From Dehalobacterium formicoaceticum (GTDB lineage Bacteria; Bacillota; Dehalobacteriia; Dehalobacteriales; Dehalobacteriaceae), in assembly GCF_002224645.1 (NCBI RefSeq), contig NZ_CP022121.1, positions 1,432,501-1,496,500 of the forward strand: a DNA stretch of 64,000 bases, read 5' to 3'. Under the pieces are notes generated by a model. It made no database searches. It saw only the letters and a list, made by a program, of their open reading frames with translations, and was not told where the DNA came from. Position 1 is the first letter of the stretch, and every line of letters begins with the position of its first letter. A program made the translations under genes and the position numbers. Positions 35,522 through 44,160 of this stretch are shown piece after piece.

Positions 35522-35662
35522 TTAATCCAGTACGGACTCCAACATTTCCAGGATGTCATCAAAAAGTGCAATCGCTGTGTTTTCAGCATTTGCTTCTTTT
35601 GCATACCAGGATCTCATTTTGATTACCTCGGCTAATACTTCTTCAATAGCATGATTTGTCAT
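35522..35662 (-). CDS. 46-aa hypothetical protein
   Basis: Reads MTNHAIEEVLAEVIKMRSWY to the end ILEMLESVLD; acidic and helical. A good GATGAGGAGCAACAATC ribosome-binding site precedes the ATG. No family recognised. It is convergent with the PadR gene. The strong start site and amphipathic pattern support it. Confidence 0.55.
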   Translation of the reverse strand: MTNHAIEEVLAEVIKMRSWYAKEANAENTAIALFDDILEMLESVLD

Positions 35663-35838
35663 GATTGTTGCTCCTCATCATTTGTATTTTGATGCTGTTA
35701 TTTAAAAAGAATAACGCAGATCTAATTATAGCACCGGGCAGATTGGAAATATGTCGAAAGGCGTCTCCGGTCAATTATTAACCTAAAATCTCATGGAATC
35801 ATATGCTATAGAAAATATTGAGATACGGGGGATGCAAA

Positions 35839-36342
35839 ATGATAAGATACGGGTCTTTCTCTGGGTTCATCACTATGATCGATGATTTTTGGACAGGAGA
35901 TGAGGAAACAAGGGGCTGTTATAAAATGATGACTGTGCAAGATATGGAGGGAGGGATCGTGAATTTTGTCGTGACACCGTCAACTTACTTTGTAAACCAT
36001 GTCATGATGGGCATAGGAGATTGGGTCATCGGCTTTTATGATTTAGATGCACCTGTCCCTGCCATTTATCCGCCCCAATATCGGGCGCTTGTAATGGCAA
36101 AATTAAGACCGGGACTTAGTATCAAGGTGGACTATTTTAACTCAGAACTGGTCAGCTCAGATGGCACCTTAAAATTAAACATAGGTCCCTGGACCCGGAT
36201 CATCCTGGAAAACGGGCAAATTTTCACAGAAAGTCCTGCAAACCATACTTTAATTGTTCTTTATGGCCCTGTGACCAGGAGTATCCCGGCCCAAACGACT
36301 CCTTACAAAATAATTGTTTTGTGCGATAGGGATCTTGAATAA
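35839..36342 (+). CDS. Hypothetical protein
   Basis: 167 aa from the ATG at 35839 (GGGGGATGC upstream); an in-frame TTG at 35818 lacks a site. Starts MIRYGSFSGFITMIDDFW, contains DMEGGIVNFVVTPSTYFVN and YPPQYRALVMAKLRPGLSIKV and ends YKIIVLCDRDLE. It looks like an all-beta cytoplasmic protein related to small clostridial proteins that resemble OB folds; no function can be assigned. No signal peptide or membrane helix. Confidence 0.6.
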   Translation: MIRYGSFSGFITMIDDFWTGDEETRGCYKMMTVQDMEGGIVNFVVTPSTYFVNHVMMGIGDWVIGFYDLDAPVPAIYPPQYRALVMAKLRPGLSIKVDYFNSELVSSDGTLKLNIGPWTRIILENGQIFTESPANHTLIVLYGPVTRSIPAQTTPYKIIVLCDRDLE

Positions 36343-36554
36343 CAGTGGGGGAGTTTTATATATCTCCTACTTATAAATTAAAATAAGTTACGTTCAATTG
36401 ACGTAACAACAAAAAAACGGTAATATTATTTGGGTTAAAACTTTTGCCAGGCTTATGAGGAATTAAAAAGACGATATTATTATGGGAGATAATATTGAAA
36501 CAGAAATAGTATTTCCTTTAGCTAAAATAAGATGGAGTATATTGGAGGATATTG

Positions 36555-37025
36555 ATGAAAGAAACTGAAAAGATGCTTGCATATATTGACAGCTACTATG
36601 ACAGTTATTATCGCATCGATTATTTGTATTATGAGTGGGCGGCAGACCATGGGATCAAGGATACCACATTATTTGTTTTGCATGAAATTTATATGGAAAA
36701 GGATGAATGCACGCAAAAGAATGTAACGGAAAACCTTGGTTATCCTAAGCAAACGGTTTCTTTTGTCATGAATAAGCTGGAGCGGCAGGGAATCATTACC
36801 CGCAAAAAAATGCCCCTTGATCAGCGCAACAATCTGGTAAAATTAACAGAAGAGGGGGAAATTTTTGCGAGCAAAATGATTCGGGAGATGAAAAAACATG
36901 AAATTGCTGCCTATCTGAATATGACGGAAGAGGAGAGGATTTTGGTTACAGAGGGTCTGAAAACCTTGGCCAATGCGTTGGAAAGAAGTTTTCAGAAAAA
37001 GAAAAAACCGATCACAAGAGTTTAA
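36555..37025 (+). CDS. MarR-family transcriptional regulator
   Basis: 156 aa with the winged helix TQKNVTENLGYPKQTVSFVMNKLERQGIITRKKMPLDQRNNLVKLTEEGEIFA. The ATG at 36555 lies behind GGAGG. The downstream permease promoter carries a palindrome that is a candidate binding site, suggesting it controls the permease-dipeptidase unit. Confidence 0.88.
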   Translation: MKETEKMLAYIDSYYDSYYRIDYLYYEWAADHGIKDTTLFVLHEIYMEKDECTQKNVTENLGYPKQTVSFVMNKLERQGIITRKKMPLDQRNNLVKLTEEGEIFASKMIREMKKHEIAAYLNMTEEERILVTEGLKTLANALERSFQKKKKPITRV

Positions 37026-37039
37026 CAGTAACATCATGA

Positions 37040-37088
37040 TAAAGGGATTGCAGCCAAGGAAATGTAACTTTGCTGCAGTCCTTTTTTG
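37040..37088 (+). terminator. Terminator after the MarR gene
   Basis: AAAGGGATTGCAGC pairs with GCTGCAGTCCTTTTTT around a 17-base loop. Confidence 0.75.
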
Positions 37089-37127
37089 CTTTCAGAAAGT
37101 ATAAGTTTTTAAAGGTTGTACAGTATA

Positions 37128-37195
37128 AATGCAAGTAAGGCTTCCGCTAGCCAACGGCTTAGCGTAAAGTAAGTTTTTTTACAGAACTAAATTTT
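37128..37195 (+). repeat. Diverged palindromic repeat, copy 2
   Basis: Contains GGCTTCCGCTAGCC and GGCTTAGCG as an inverted repeat, then AACTAAATTTT, shared with 33998-34050. About 15 extra bases (GTAAGTTTTTTTACA) separate the palindrome from the AACTAAATTTT end here. Confidence 0.4.
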
Positions 37196-37199
37196 GCTA

Positions 37200-37248
37200 T
37201 TGACAAAGGTACAATCTGGGACTAATATAATAGTACGATATTGTACTA
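37200..37248 (+). promoter_or_regulatory. Permease promoter with palindromic operator
   Basis: TTGACA (37200-37205), 17-bp spacer, TAATAT (37223-37228). Immediately after it lies TAGTACGATATTGTACTA (37231-37248), whose outer six bases on each side are inverted repeats (TAGTAC/GTACTA). Its place across the transcription start suits a repressor such as the adjacent MarR protein. Confidence 0.65.
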
Positions 37249-37322
37249 AAATTTCATTAGTTTATGTAAAAGATGTACCCAAATGTCATGCAAAAATAAA
37301 ATGAAAAGGAGTAGTGAGTTAA

Positions 37323-38741
37323 ATGTCAGACAGTGCATTAAATCCAAACAACCAGGCCGAGAACCAGGGTGAAATCAGAGACTATGATATTACAGAATAC
37401 GTTCCCGCGGAGGGAAGGCACTTTTCGTTTAAAGATATGATGGCCACCTGGACCTGTGCCAATGCAAATCCGACATCTTGGTATGTGGGAAATGTGATCG
37501 GTGCTTTGGGCTTGACCGGAGCGGTTCTTGCCGCATCAGTTGGAAATCCTGTCGTCTACTTTATTCTTGCTTTAGTTGGTTACATGGGATACAAGGTAGG
37601 TACGTCTACCATGGGTTTGGCTCGCGTTTCCTTTGGTATTACAGGCAGCAAGGTTCCCTCTGTCATCAATTCCATGCAGTTTTTTGGCTGGTGTAGTGTC
37701 AACACCTACATTGCTGCCATTTCTATGACCTATTTACTGAACTATCTTTTCAAAGTACCGGCATATGGAACCCCTGGAGGTTCGGGAACCATGGCAGTCT
37801 CCATTTTCGTAATTATGATTATTACGGGAACCATCGCCATGTTCGGCGGATCCAGAGCCATTAAATTATCGGAAAATCTGGCTGTTGTTGCTTTGGTCAT
37901 CCTTAGCGTGTGGATTACTTACGTTGCTCTGACCACTTTCTCTTTAAGTGATATTATCGCCTGGAAACCGGATGAAAGCATTAAAATTACCTTTGGGTCA
38001 GCGATTGATGCCATTGCCGCACTGGGTATTGCCTGGGTGATGGCAGTTGCAGACTATACCAGATATACGAAAACAAAAGCGGCGTCTACCGTTGCTCCCA
38101 TGCTGGGCGCTACCTTCGGTATGTTCTGGTTTTGTTTGGTAGGAAGCTTAAGTGTAATTGCCGTTGCGGTAAGTACCGGTGTTTTTGACCCATATACCGC
38201 AGACCCGGCTACCATCTGTGCCATGCTGGGCTTAGGACAGATCGCCAATGTACTGATTATTGTTTCCACCATCGCTGTGAATTTAATTAACGTTTATTCC
38301 GCCGGTTATTCCACGGCTAATTTCAGTGAAACCTTAAAGCCCAAAACCTCGATGATGATTGTAACAGCTTTAGCGATTGTTGTGGCTTTAATTCCACTAT
38401 TTGTGGGCAGTTTCCTGGACTTATTTCAGGTTTTCCTGGGTTACCTGGGAGCTGTATTTCCTCCTTGTATTGCTATTATATTGGTGGATTATTATTTGCT
38501 CCGTAAACAAAAATATGATATCAGTCAGCTGGGGACAAAAGGAGGAGCTTATTGGTACGGTAATGGTATCAATTGGTATGCAATGCTTTGTTTTGCTGCC
38601 GGGGTTGTCTCTTACTTTGCCTCGATGAAACTGGCTTTTGTTTCCAATTACTTTGGATCTGTATTTTTCTGTTTCTTTTTCACCGCAATTCTCTATTATA
38701 TTGTAGGGTCTGCTGTTAAAGGAAAAATGATCGTTGATTAA
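37323..38741 (+). CDS. NCS1-family permease (cytosine/purine/allantoin type)
   Basis: 472 aa, about 12 membrane helices. NCS1 features include the N-terminal MMATWTCANANPTSWYVGNVIGALG, GLARVSFGITGSKVPSVINSMQFFGW, WVMAVADYTRYTKTK and the C-terminal FPPCIAIILVDYYLLRK. CodB-like members carry cytosine; others carry hydantoins, thiamine precursors or amino-acid-like rings. The dipeptidase gene follows 62 bases later. Ribosome-binding site AAAGGAG. Confidence 0.85.
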   Translation: MSDSALNPNNQAENQGEIRDYDITEYVPAEGRHFSFKDMMATWTCANANPTSWYVGNVIGALGLTGAVLAASVGNPVVYFILALVGYMGYKVGTSTMGLARVSFGITGSKVPSVINSMQFFGWCSVNTYIAAISMTYLLNYLFKVPAYGTPGGSGTMAVSIFVIMIITGTIAMFGGSRAIKLSENLAVVALVILSVWITYVALTTFSLSDIIAWKPDESIKITFGSAIDAIAALGIAWVMAVADYTRYTKTKAASTVAPMLGATFGMFWFCLVGSLSVIAVAVSTGVFDPYTADPATICAMLGLGQIANVLIIVSTIAVNLINVYSAGYSTANFSETLKPKTSMMIVTALAIVVALIPLFVGSFLDLFQVFLGYLGAVFPPCIAIILVDYYLLRKQKYDISQLGTKGGAYWYGNGINWYAMLCFAAGVVSYFASMKLAFVSNYFGSVFFCFFFTAILYYIVGSAVKGKMIVD

Positions 38742-38803
38742 TTGAATCATTTAGCACAATAAGTAAGATTTAAAAAATATTTTCTATTTCAGGAGGTAGC
38801 ACT

Positions 38804-40237
38804 ATGTGTTTTTCACTCATCGTCGGGAAAGATGCCACCCAAGATGGTTCCGTCATTTTGGGCGCCAATAACGACTGGCCGGGATACCCCGGACATATCC
38901 TTTATACACCGAGAAAGCAGCATGGAAAAGATGCTAAATCCCTTCTCGCCAGTGGTAAGGAAATACCGGAGCTGGATGAGACCTTTGCTTATACCCATAC
39001 CACAACAGCCTATACTACCGGTACACGTGATGAATCGTGGATGTATGGCGTTAATGAAAATCAGGTCGCAGTTTCCATCATGGGCGTATATGCATTTAAA
39101 CAAATCCCATCAGCTAATGGCATTGAAGCGGACGACCTTACCATATTGGTTTTGGAACGGGGTAAAACTGCCCGGCAAAGTGTGGAGATGTTGGGTGAAC
39201 TGATTAAAGAACATGGTTTTAGCGTATCCTCCATCGAAGGGGCAGCGGGTTCCGTGGTCATGGGTATTGCAGATCCTAAAGAAGGATTTTGGCTGGAAGT
39301 GATCCCGGGAGGACACTGGGTGGCGAAAAGAGTGCCTGATGATATGGTCTCTGTGCGGCCAAATTGCTTTGGCGTGCAAGAGGTTGATTTTCAGGATCCG
39401 GATAATTTCTTATGGTCGGAAGGTGTGGCAGAATTTGCCGAAGCACAAGGTTGGCATCGTCCCAATGAGGGCACGAATTTTAATTTTTCTTCCTGCTATT
39501 CTGATGATGTGGCGATTTGTGCTTATGGTAAGGCAGATGATCCGGTGAATGCCTATCGCAGATGGCGAGCTATGAATATCGCTACCGGGATCGATTATCC
39601 TTTGGATGAATTGGTTTACGAAGCTGTGCCCAAAGAAAAAATTTCGGTCAAGGATGCTATGAATATTTTGCGCGACACTTTAGAAGGAACAAAATATGAT
39701 TTAACAAAGGCGCCGGAAGCAGGTGTGCATAAAAATCCATTTTGGATGGAAGTAAGCAGCAGCATTGGGCAAGGCGGCACCGTATTAAGTATGATCGCTC
39801 ATTTAAGGGACAATATGCCCAATGAGATCGGAGGCCAGATGTGGTTCTCCCTGGCCAACGGCCACTTGAGCACATTCCTTCCTTGCTACATTGGCAGCAA
39901 AGGAATGCCGGCGGAATTTAAAATTGGAGAAATTATGGAATTCGATGAAAATTCCGCTTGGTGGGTCTTTCAGGAATTGGGAGAGCTATGCTACCGGAAC
40001 TATCAGGAAATTGCCAAAAAAGAGGTCATTCCTGTATTTCGAGCCATGGAAGATGAAACCTTGGCCCAGCTTTCTGTGATGGAGAAATGTTTTTTGGAAC
40101 TCTATCAGGAAAACCCTGAATTGGCTTTAGACACAATGAAATTTTTCACTACCGGAAAAGCTTTAATAGCACTGGATGTGGCTAAAAAGCTATCCCGTAA
40201 GATCAAAGGGAAATATTTAGCTAACGTGATCATGTAA
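38804..40237 (+). CDS. C69-family dipeptidase
   Basis: 477 aa. Ntn-hydrolase peptidase of family C69/U34; the nucleophile Cys2 follows the initiator Met (MCFSLIVGKDATQDGSVILGANNDW), and no propeptide or signal is present, so it is cytoplasmic. VSIMGVYAFKQ, EGFWLEVIPGGHWVAKRVPDDMVSVRPN and HKNPFWMEVSSSIG are typical. Pairing with an NCS1 permease suggests uptake and hydrolysis of a cyclic or dipeptide-like compound. AGGAGG precedes the ATG. Confidence 0.87.
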   Translation: MCFSLIVGKDATQDGSVILGANNDWPGYPGHILYTPRKQHGKDAKSLLASGKEIPELDETFAYTHTTTAYTTGTRDESWMYGVNENQVAVSIMGVYAFKQIPSANGIEADDLTILVLERGKTARQSVEMLGELIKEHGFSVSSIEGAAGSVVMGIADPKEGFWLEVIPGGHWVAKRVPDDMVSVRPNCFGVQEVDFQDPDNFLWSEGVAEFAEAQGWHRPNEGTNFNFSSCYSDDVAICAYGKADDPVNAYRRWRAMNIATGIDYPLDELVYEAVPKEKISVKDAMNILRDTLEGTKYDLTKAPEAGVHKNPFWMEVSSSIGQGGTVLSMIAHLRDNMPNEIGGQMWFSLANGHLSTFLPCYIGSKGMPAEFKIGEIMEFDENSAWWVFQELGELCYRNYQEIAKKEVIPVFRAMEDETLAQLSVMEKCFLELYQENPELALDTMKFFTTGKALIALDVAKKLSRKIKGKYLANVIM

Positions 40238-40267
40238 ATTTTTGGCCAATGATATTTAAATTGCTAT

Positions 40268-40306
40268 TCGGAAGGAACGAAAAAATCGTTCCTTCCTTTT
40301 ATTTTA
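40268..40306 (+). terminator. Terminator after the dipeptidase gene
   Basis: GGAAGGAACGA pairs perfectly with TCGTTCCTTCC around AAAAA, followed by TTTTATTTT. Confidence 0.88.
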
Positions 40307-40410
40307 AGAAGGCTTGGGTCATTATTCTCTTTTTGGGCTTGGTGAATATACTATGATATGGTACTTGATCCGACCGGGTACTTGAACGTGTCTCAGGAAA
40401 GGAATTTTCA

Positions 40411-40629
40411 ATGGTGAAGCTTGCTTTGATTGGCTGCGGGAAGTGGGGTCGTCACTATCTGAAAACACTCACGTCCATCAAAGAATGTGAATTAAGATGG
40501 GTCTGTGATCTTGATCTCACAAAACTTGAGGAAGAGTTTTTGTCATACCCTCAAGTCAAATTTACGGAGAATAAAGAGGATATCTTCAATGATTCCGCTA
40601 TCAAGGGAGTAGCACCATATCAGAGGTAA
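40411..40629 (+). pseudogene. Gfo/Idh/MocA oxidoreductase, N-terminal fragment
   Basis: 72 codons: the NAD-binding start VKLALIGCGKWGRHYLKTLTSIKECELRWVCD and the next strand with EDIFNDSAIKGV. Intact enzymes have about 330 residues. The frame loses homology at about 40606 and reaches a stop at 40627, inside sequence that reads as ATP-grasp in another frame. The ATG retains an AGGAAAGG site, so a short peptide may still be made. Confidence 0.8.
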
Positions 40630-41107
40630 GAAAAATTTAATCATCCAGGAATATATTCCCTGTGGGGAGCTGGAATTTACCGTGGGAATTTGCTTGGGCC
40701 ATCAGGGAAAAGTGCTTTCAAAAATTGCTTTAAAACGGAAGTTGCAGGACGGAATTTCTATCGCCGCAATCTCCGATGATTATCATGAGATTGCAGATTA
40801 TTGTGCTAGGGTTGCCCAATCATTTAGCTTGTTGGGCGCCTATGGAGCTATCAATTTTCAGCTGCGTCTTCAAGAGGGTAAAAAAGATGGGCAGCCGATT
40901 ATCTTCGAAATCAATCCCCGGTTCAGCAGTTCCACCGGTATGAGGAGTCTTCTCGGGATCAACGAGCCGGAGATTTTACTGCGCTCTCAGGTGCTGCGCC
41001 AAGAAGTACCTCCCATGATGCCTAAAACCGGTCTGGTCTTGCGTCAATACTCCGATTATTATTTGCCCTTAGCAATGTTCAAAGGTATTGGTTCGATCGC
41101 TTTTTGA
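40613..41107 (+). pseudogene. ATP-grasp enzyme, C-terminal fragment
   Basis: The open frame begins after a TAG at 40610 and reads NLIIQEYIPCGELEFTVGIC, FEINPRFSSSTGMRSLLGIN, the metal/ATP-binding end of a CarB-like ATP-grasp ligase (IFEINPRFS). About 200 N-terminal residues are missing. It is joined directly to the oxidoreductase fragment in a different frame, so one deletion probably fused two neighbouring genes of a sugar or polysaccharide cluster. Confidence 0.8.
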
Positions 41108-41149
41108 GATTATAATAGAAGAATAAAAGGTGAGAACCAAATGAGGTGA

Positions 41150-42232
41150 ATGATTATTTTGCACAGACGAAGAAATCAGTGGATTTTGTTATTGATGCTA
41201 TTTTCAATGATCTTTACAACGAGCTGTATGGACAAGAATGCAGAACCGGAAAAAATCAGTAAAGACATATTTACCATGGATACGATGATTAATATTACCG
41301 CCTATGCCCGTGACTTAACAAAAGGCCGTGAGGCGGTAGAACAGGCGGCAGGGGAATTTCAGCGCATCAATGATCTCGTCGGCCGTTTTCCGGGAGAACA
41401 TCTTCCTGATACTCAAAAGAGCGATATTATCCGGCTAAACGAAAAAGCGGGCATCGCACCTGTGACCGTAAGTGATGATACCCTGGCCATGGTTGGGCGG
41501 GCAATTTATTGCGCCAAACTGAGCGCGGGAGCTTTTGATATTACCATTGGACCGGTGATGGATCTTTGGGGTTTTGGCGGCGAACAATATCATGTTCCCA
41601 CTGAGGATGAATTAAACCGGGTATTGCCGTTAACGGATTATCGGAAAATTATCATCGACAAAGAAGCAAAAACGATTTTTCTCCCTGAAAAAGGGATGAT
41701 TATGGATTTGGGGGGTATTGCCAAGGGATATGCGACGGATTTGGCGGTGCAAAAATTGCGCGCAGGGGGTATTGAGAGTGCACTGGTGAACGCCGGGGGT
41801 AATGTATTTGCTTTGGGCAGCAAACCGGACGGTTCACCTTGGCAAATTGGCATTCAGGACCCCCGGGACAGCACAGCAGTGGCAGCTATTCTTAGTGTGA
41901 CCGATAAAGCTGTGATCAGCTCCGGGGACTATGAACGCTATTTTGAGGAAAAGGGTGTCCGGTATCATCATATTATTGATCCGGCCAGCGGCCGACCGGC
42001 CCGGGGGGTCATGGGGACAACCATTGTCACGAATAATTCCACAGACGGCGATATTTTTTCTACCTTAATGTTTGTGTTAGGCCCCGAAAAAGGAATGGCT
42101 CTGCAAAAGACATGGCAGGAGATGGAAGTGGTCTTTATTACTGATCAGAAGGAGATTATTTACAGTCACGGTCTTGATGGTTTGATCGAGTTTACAAATC
42201 AGACAGATTATTCGGTACGTCAATCCCTTTGA
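41150..42232 (+). CDS. apbE: FAD:protein FMN transferase ApbE (lipoprotein)
   Basis: 360 aa. Lipoprotein signal (RNQWILLLMLFSMIFTTSC, lipobox Cys26 or so). ApbE motifs: FTMDTMINITAYA, GAFDITIGPVMDLWGFGG, MIMDLGGIAKGYATD, ALVNAGGNVFALGSKPDG, HHIIDPASGRPARG and TIVTNNSTDGDIFSTLMFVLG. It attaches FMN covalently to Thr/Ser of extracytoplasmic redox proteins. Its 3' end overlaps the convergent Gx-transporter gene by 41 bp. Start ATG 41150 is crowded by GAGGTGA; TTG 41159 is the alternative. Confidence 0.93.
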   Translation: MIILHRRRNQWILLLMLFSMIFTTSCMDKNAEPEKISKDIFTMDTMINITAYARDLTKGREAVEQAAGEFQRINDLVGRFPGEHLPDTQKSDIIRLNEKAGIAPVTVSDDTLAMVGRAIYCAKLSAGAFDITIGPVMDLWGFGGEQYHVPTEDELNRVLPLTDYRKIIIDKEAKTIFLPEKGMIMDLGGIAKGYATDLAVQKLRAGGIESALVNAGGNVFALGSKPDGSPWQIGIQDPRDSTAVAAILSVTDKAVISSGDYERYFEEKGVRYHHIIDPASGRPARGVMGTTIVTNNSTDGDIFSTLMFVLGPEKGMALQKTWQEMEVVFITDQKEIIYSHGLDGLIEFTNQTDYSVRQSL

Positions 42233-42716
42233 GATGCTTGAGCAAATATTTTAAAATGAAGCCGGTAAATAGCCCTGTGGGAATGGCAGCCAGGAGCAGA
42301 ACCGGCAGATAAAAGAAAATAGCCATGTGTTCGATTAATAACCCGGCCATAGCCAACTGACCCAGGTTGTGAAAAACCGCACCCACGACGCTGACACCAA
42401 TCACACTGAATCCGGTAAAAAAATAGAGGCAGAGGGCCATCATCAAAGTGCTGGTTATCGCACCGGCAAAACTGAGAAAAAAGCCTGTGGTGAGTAAACT
42501 GCCGCTTAGGAGAGAGCCCAGCATGATCCTAAGAAAAGCCACCAGAAAACCTGTTTTCCAACCAAAGAGAACCAGGGTCAGCAGGGTGACAATGTTTGCC
42601 AAGCCTAATTTTGCTCCCGGGATCGGTAAGGGACTGGGGAAAAAGGATTCGATGACATGCAGTACCGTGGCCAAGGCGACCAGTACGGAAACCGTTGTTA
42701 ATTCACGTGTTTTCAT
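42192..42716 (-). CDS. Gx-transporter family membrane protein (EetB-like)
   Basis: 174 aa, five or six helices: FPSPLPIPGAKLGLANIVTLLTL is the signature of Gx-transporter proteins (once called heptaprenyl diphosphate synthase component I), then GSLLSGSLLTTGFFLSFAGAITS. They are S-component-like and occur with NusG-domain-II proteins and ApbE in flavin-based extracellular electron transfer loci. It follows the NusG-II gene by nine bases. Confidence 0.82.
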   Translation of the reverse strand: MKTRELTTVSVLVALATVLHVIESFFPSPLPIPGAKLGLANIVTLLTLVLFGWKTGFLVAFLRIMLGSLLSGSLLTTGFFLSFAGAITSTLMMALCLYFFTGFSVIGVSVVGAVFHNLGQLAMAGLLIEHMAIFFYLPVLLLAAIPTGLFTGFILKYLLKHLKGIDVPNNLSDL

Positions 42717-42725
42717 TTTGCCTCC

Positions 42726-43100
42726 TTAGCGTGAAATGCTATCGATCTTTTTATCTTCAGATACAATACGCAGGATGATGCGATTAGGGACACAGATAGC
42801 TGTCTGTCCGGCCAATTTAATCCAGCCTGTCCGGACACAAATTTTGTCCGGACAGGGGGATTCAACAATTCTTGCTCTGCCCTCTTGGATCTGGACAATC
42901 GTATTGCCTAGAGGCCCCGGAACAGAAAACTCTTCTTGCTGCATCACACTTTGCAGGTCAATATGTTGCACCACTTTGCCGTCAGCGGAAATTTCCGCCG
43001 CAATGTTTCCTTGACCTTTGACCCCCAAATAAGGCACAGCAAAACTTGCCAGGGCGATCAGCACCAACACCATGATTAAAATGAGATCTCGTTTTGTCAC
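42726..43100 (-). CDS. NusG domain II-containing membrane-anchored protein (EetA-like)
   Basis: 124 aa. One N-terminal membrane helix (LILIMVLVLIALASFAVPYLG), then a small extracytoplasmic beta domain with VQIQEGRARIVESPCPDKICVRTGWI and AICVPNRIILRI, the typical CPDKxCVRxG motif. Not a transcription factor despite the name. First gene of the two-gene minus-strand unit, head-to-tail with the Gx transporter and convergent with apbE. Confidence 0.85.
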   Translation of the reverse strand: MTKRDLILIMVLVLIALASFAVPYLGVKGQGNIAAEISADGKVVQHIDLQSVMQQEEFSVPGPLGNTIVQIQEGRARIVESPCPDKICVRTGWIKLAGQTAICVPNRIILRIVSEDKKIDSISR

Positions 43101-43194
43101 GATTTATCACCCTTATTACTTGATAACTTGATTTTTTAAGTCTACTATGTTTTCTTCCATATAGCAAGTAAACCAGGGGAAACTGGTTTACTTA

Positions 43195-44154
43195 TCAGGC
43201 GATGGCTTTCTTGATTGCCCCTTTTTCACATTTGTTGCCCCAGGCATCAATTAATTCATCCTCTCGATAGACACAAATGATTTCACAGTTATTGGAGCAT
43301 TTCCCACACTCCGCCCCCTGGGTGGTAAATTCAATACTTGCGATATCAAAGGTAAATTCCTTTTCCACCTTTGATTTTTTTGCCAGCACTGCCACGCCTA
43401 AGGCACCGGTCAAGTGACCGTTTGGGTCTACGATAACCGGGTAACCGGTGGCATATTCAAAAGCTTTTTTCACTCCTTCATTCTTGCTTACGCCCCCTTG
43501 AAAAACGATGGGAGGAAGAATTTTTTTCCCTTTTCCTACATTATTAAGATAATTGCTCACCACGGATTTGCATAAACCGGCAATGATATCTTCCTTTTTA
43601 TGACCGATTTGTGCTTTGTGAACAAGGTCAGATTCGGCAAATACCGTGCAACGGGCGGCAATTTGGGTCGGTTTCTTTGATGTTAAAGCCAGTTTACCAA
43701 ACTCCTCCACCCCAACTCCCAGGCGATGAGCCTGGCTGGAGAGAAAAGCCCCTGTTCCCGCTGCGCAAAGGGTATTCATAGCATAATCCACAACAATGCC
43801 GTTTTCGATTAAAATGATTTTTGAATCCTGTCCCCCTATTTCAAAAATCGTGCGCACCTCGGGATAAAGGGAGGTGGTGCCGATGGCATGGGCGGTAATT
43901 TCATTTTTTACCACCGTTGCTTCGGTCACGACTCCAATCAGCTTCCGGGCACTGCCGGTTGTCCCCACCGCGACAACCTGATATTGTTCCTGATCCAGCT
44001 GATCCTTTAAAATACTCAACAATCTTTTTACTGCCCCGATAGGGTTTCCCTCCGTCCACAGATATTCCTTAGCTTTGATTTCATTATTTTCATCGATGAC
44101 CACACCTTTGGTCGAGATGGAACCAATATCGATCCCTAAATATGCTTTGTTCAT
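43195..44154 (-). CDS. Acyl-CoA dehydratase activase-like ATPase (HgdC/BadF family)
   Basis: 319 aa ASKHA-fold ATPase: YLGIDIGSISTKGVVID, VAVGTTGSARKLIGV, TIFEIGGQDSKIILIENG, NTLCAAGTGAFLSSQAHRLGV and CTVFAESDLVHKAQIG, with the two Cys that bind the bridging 4Fe-4S cluster. A C-terminal Cys cluster (CGKCSNNCEIICVY) is extra. Family members transfer electrons to 2-hydroxyacyl-CoA dehydratases, benzoyl-CoA reductases or double-cubane proteins with ATP hydrolysis. Last gene of a three-gene operon. Confidence 0.9.
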   Translation of the reverse strand: MNKAYLGIDIGSISTKGVVIDENNEIKAKEYLWTEGNPIGAVKRLLSILKDQLDQEQYQVVAVGTTGSARKLIGVVTEATVVKNEITAHAIGTTSLYPEVRTIFEIGGQDSKIILIENGIVVDYAMNTLCAAGTGAFLSSQAHRLGVGVEEFGKLALTSKKPTQIAARCTVFAESDLVHKAQIGHKKEDIIAGLCKSVVSNYLNNVGKGKKILPPIVFQGGVSKNEGVKKAFEYATGYPVIVDPNGHLTGALGVAVLAKKSKVEKEFTFDIASIEFTTQGAECGKCSNNCEIICVYREDELIDAWGNKCEKGAIKKAIA

Positions 44155-44160
44155 GCTATT

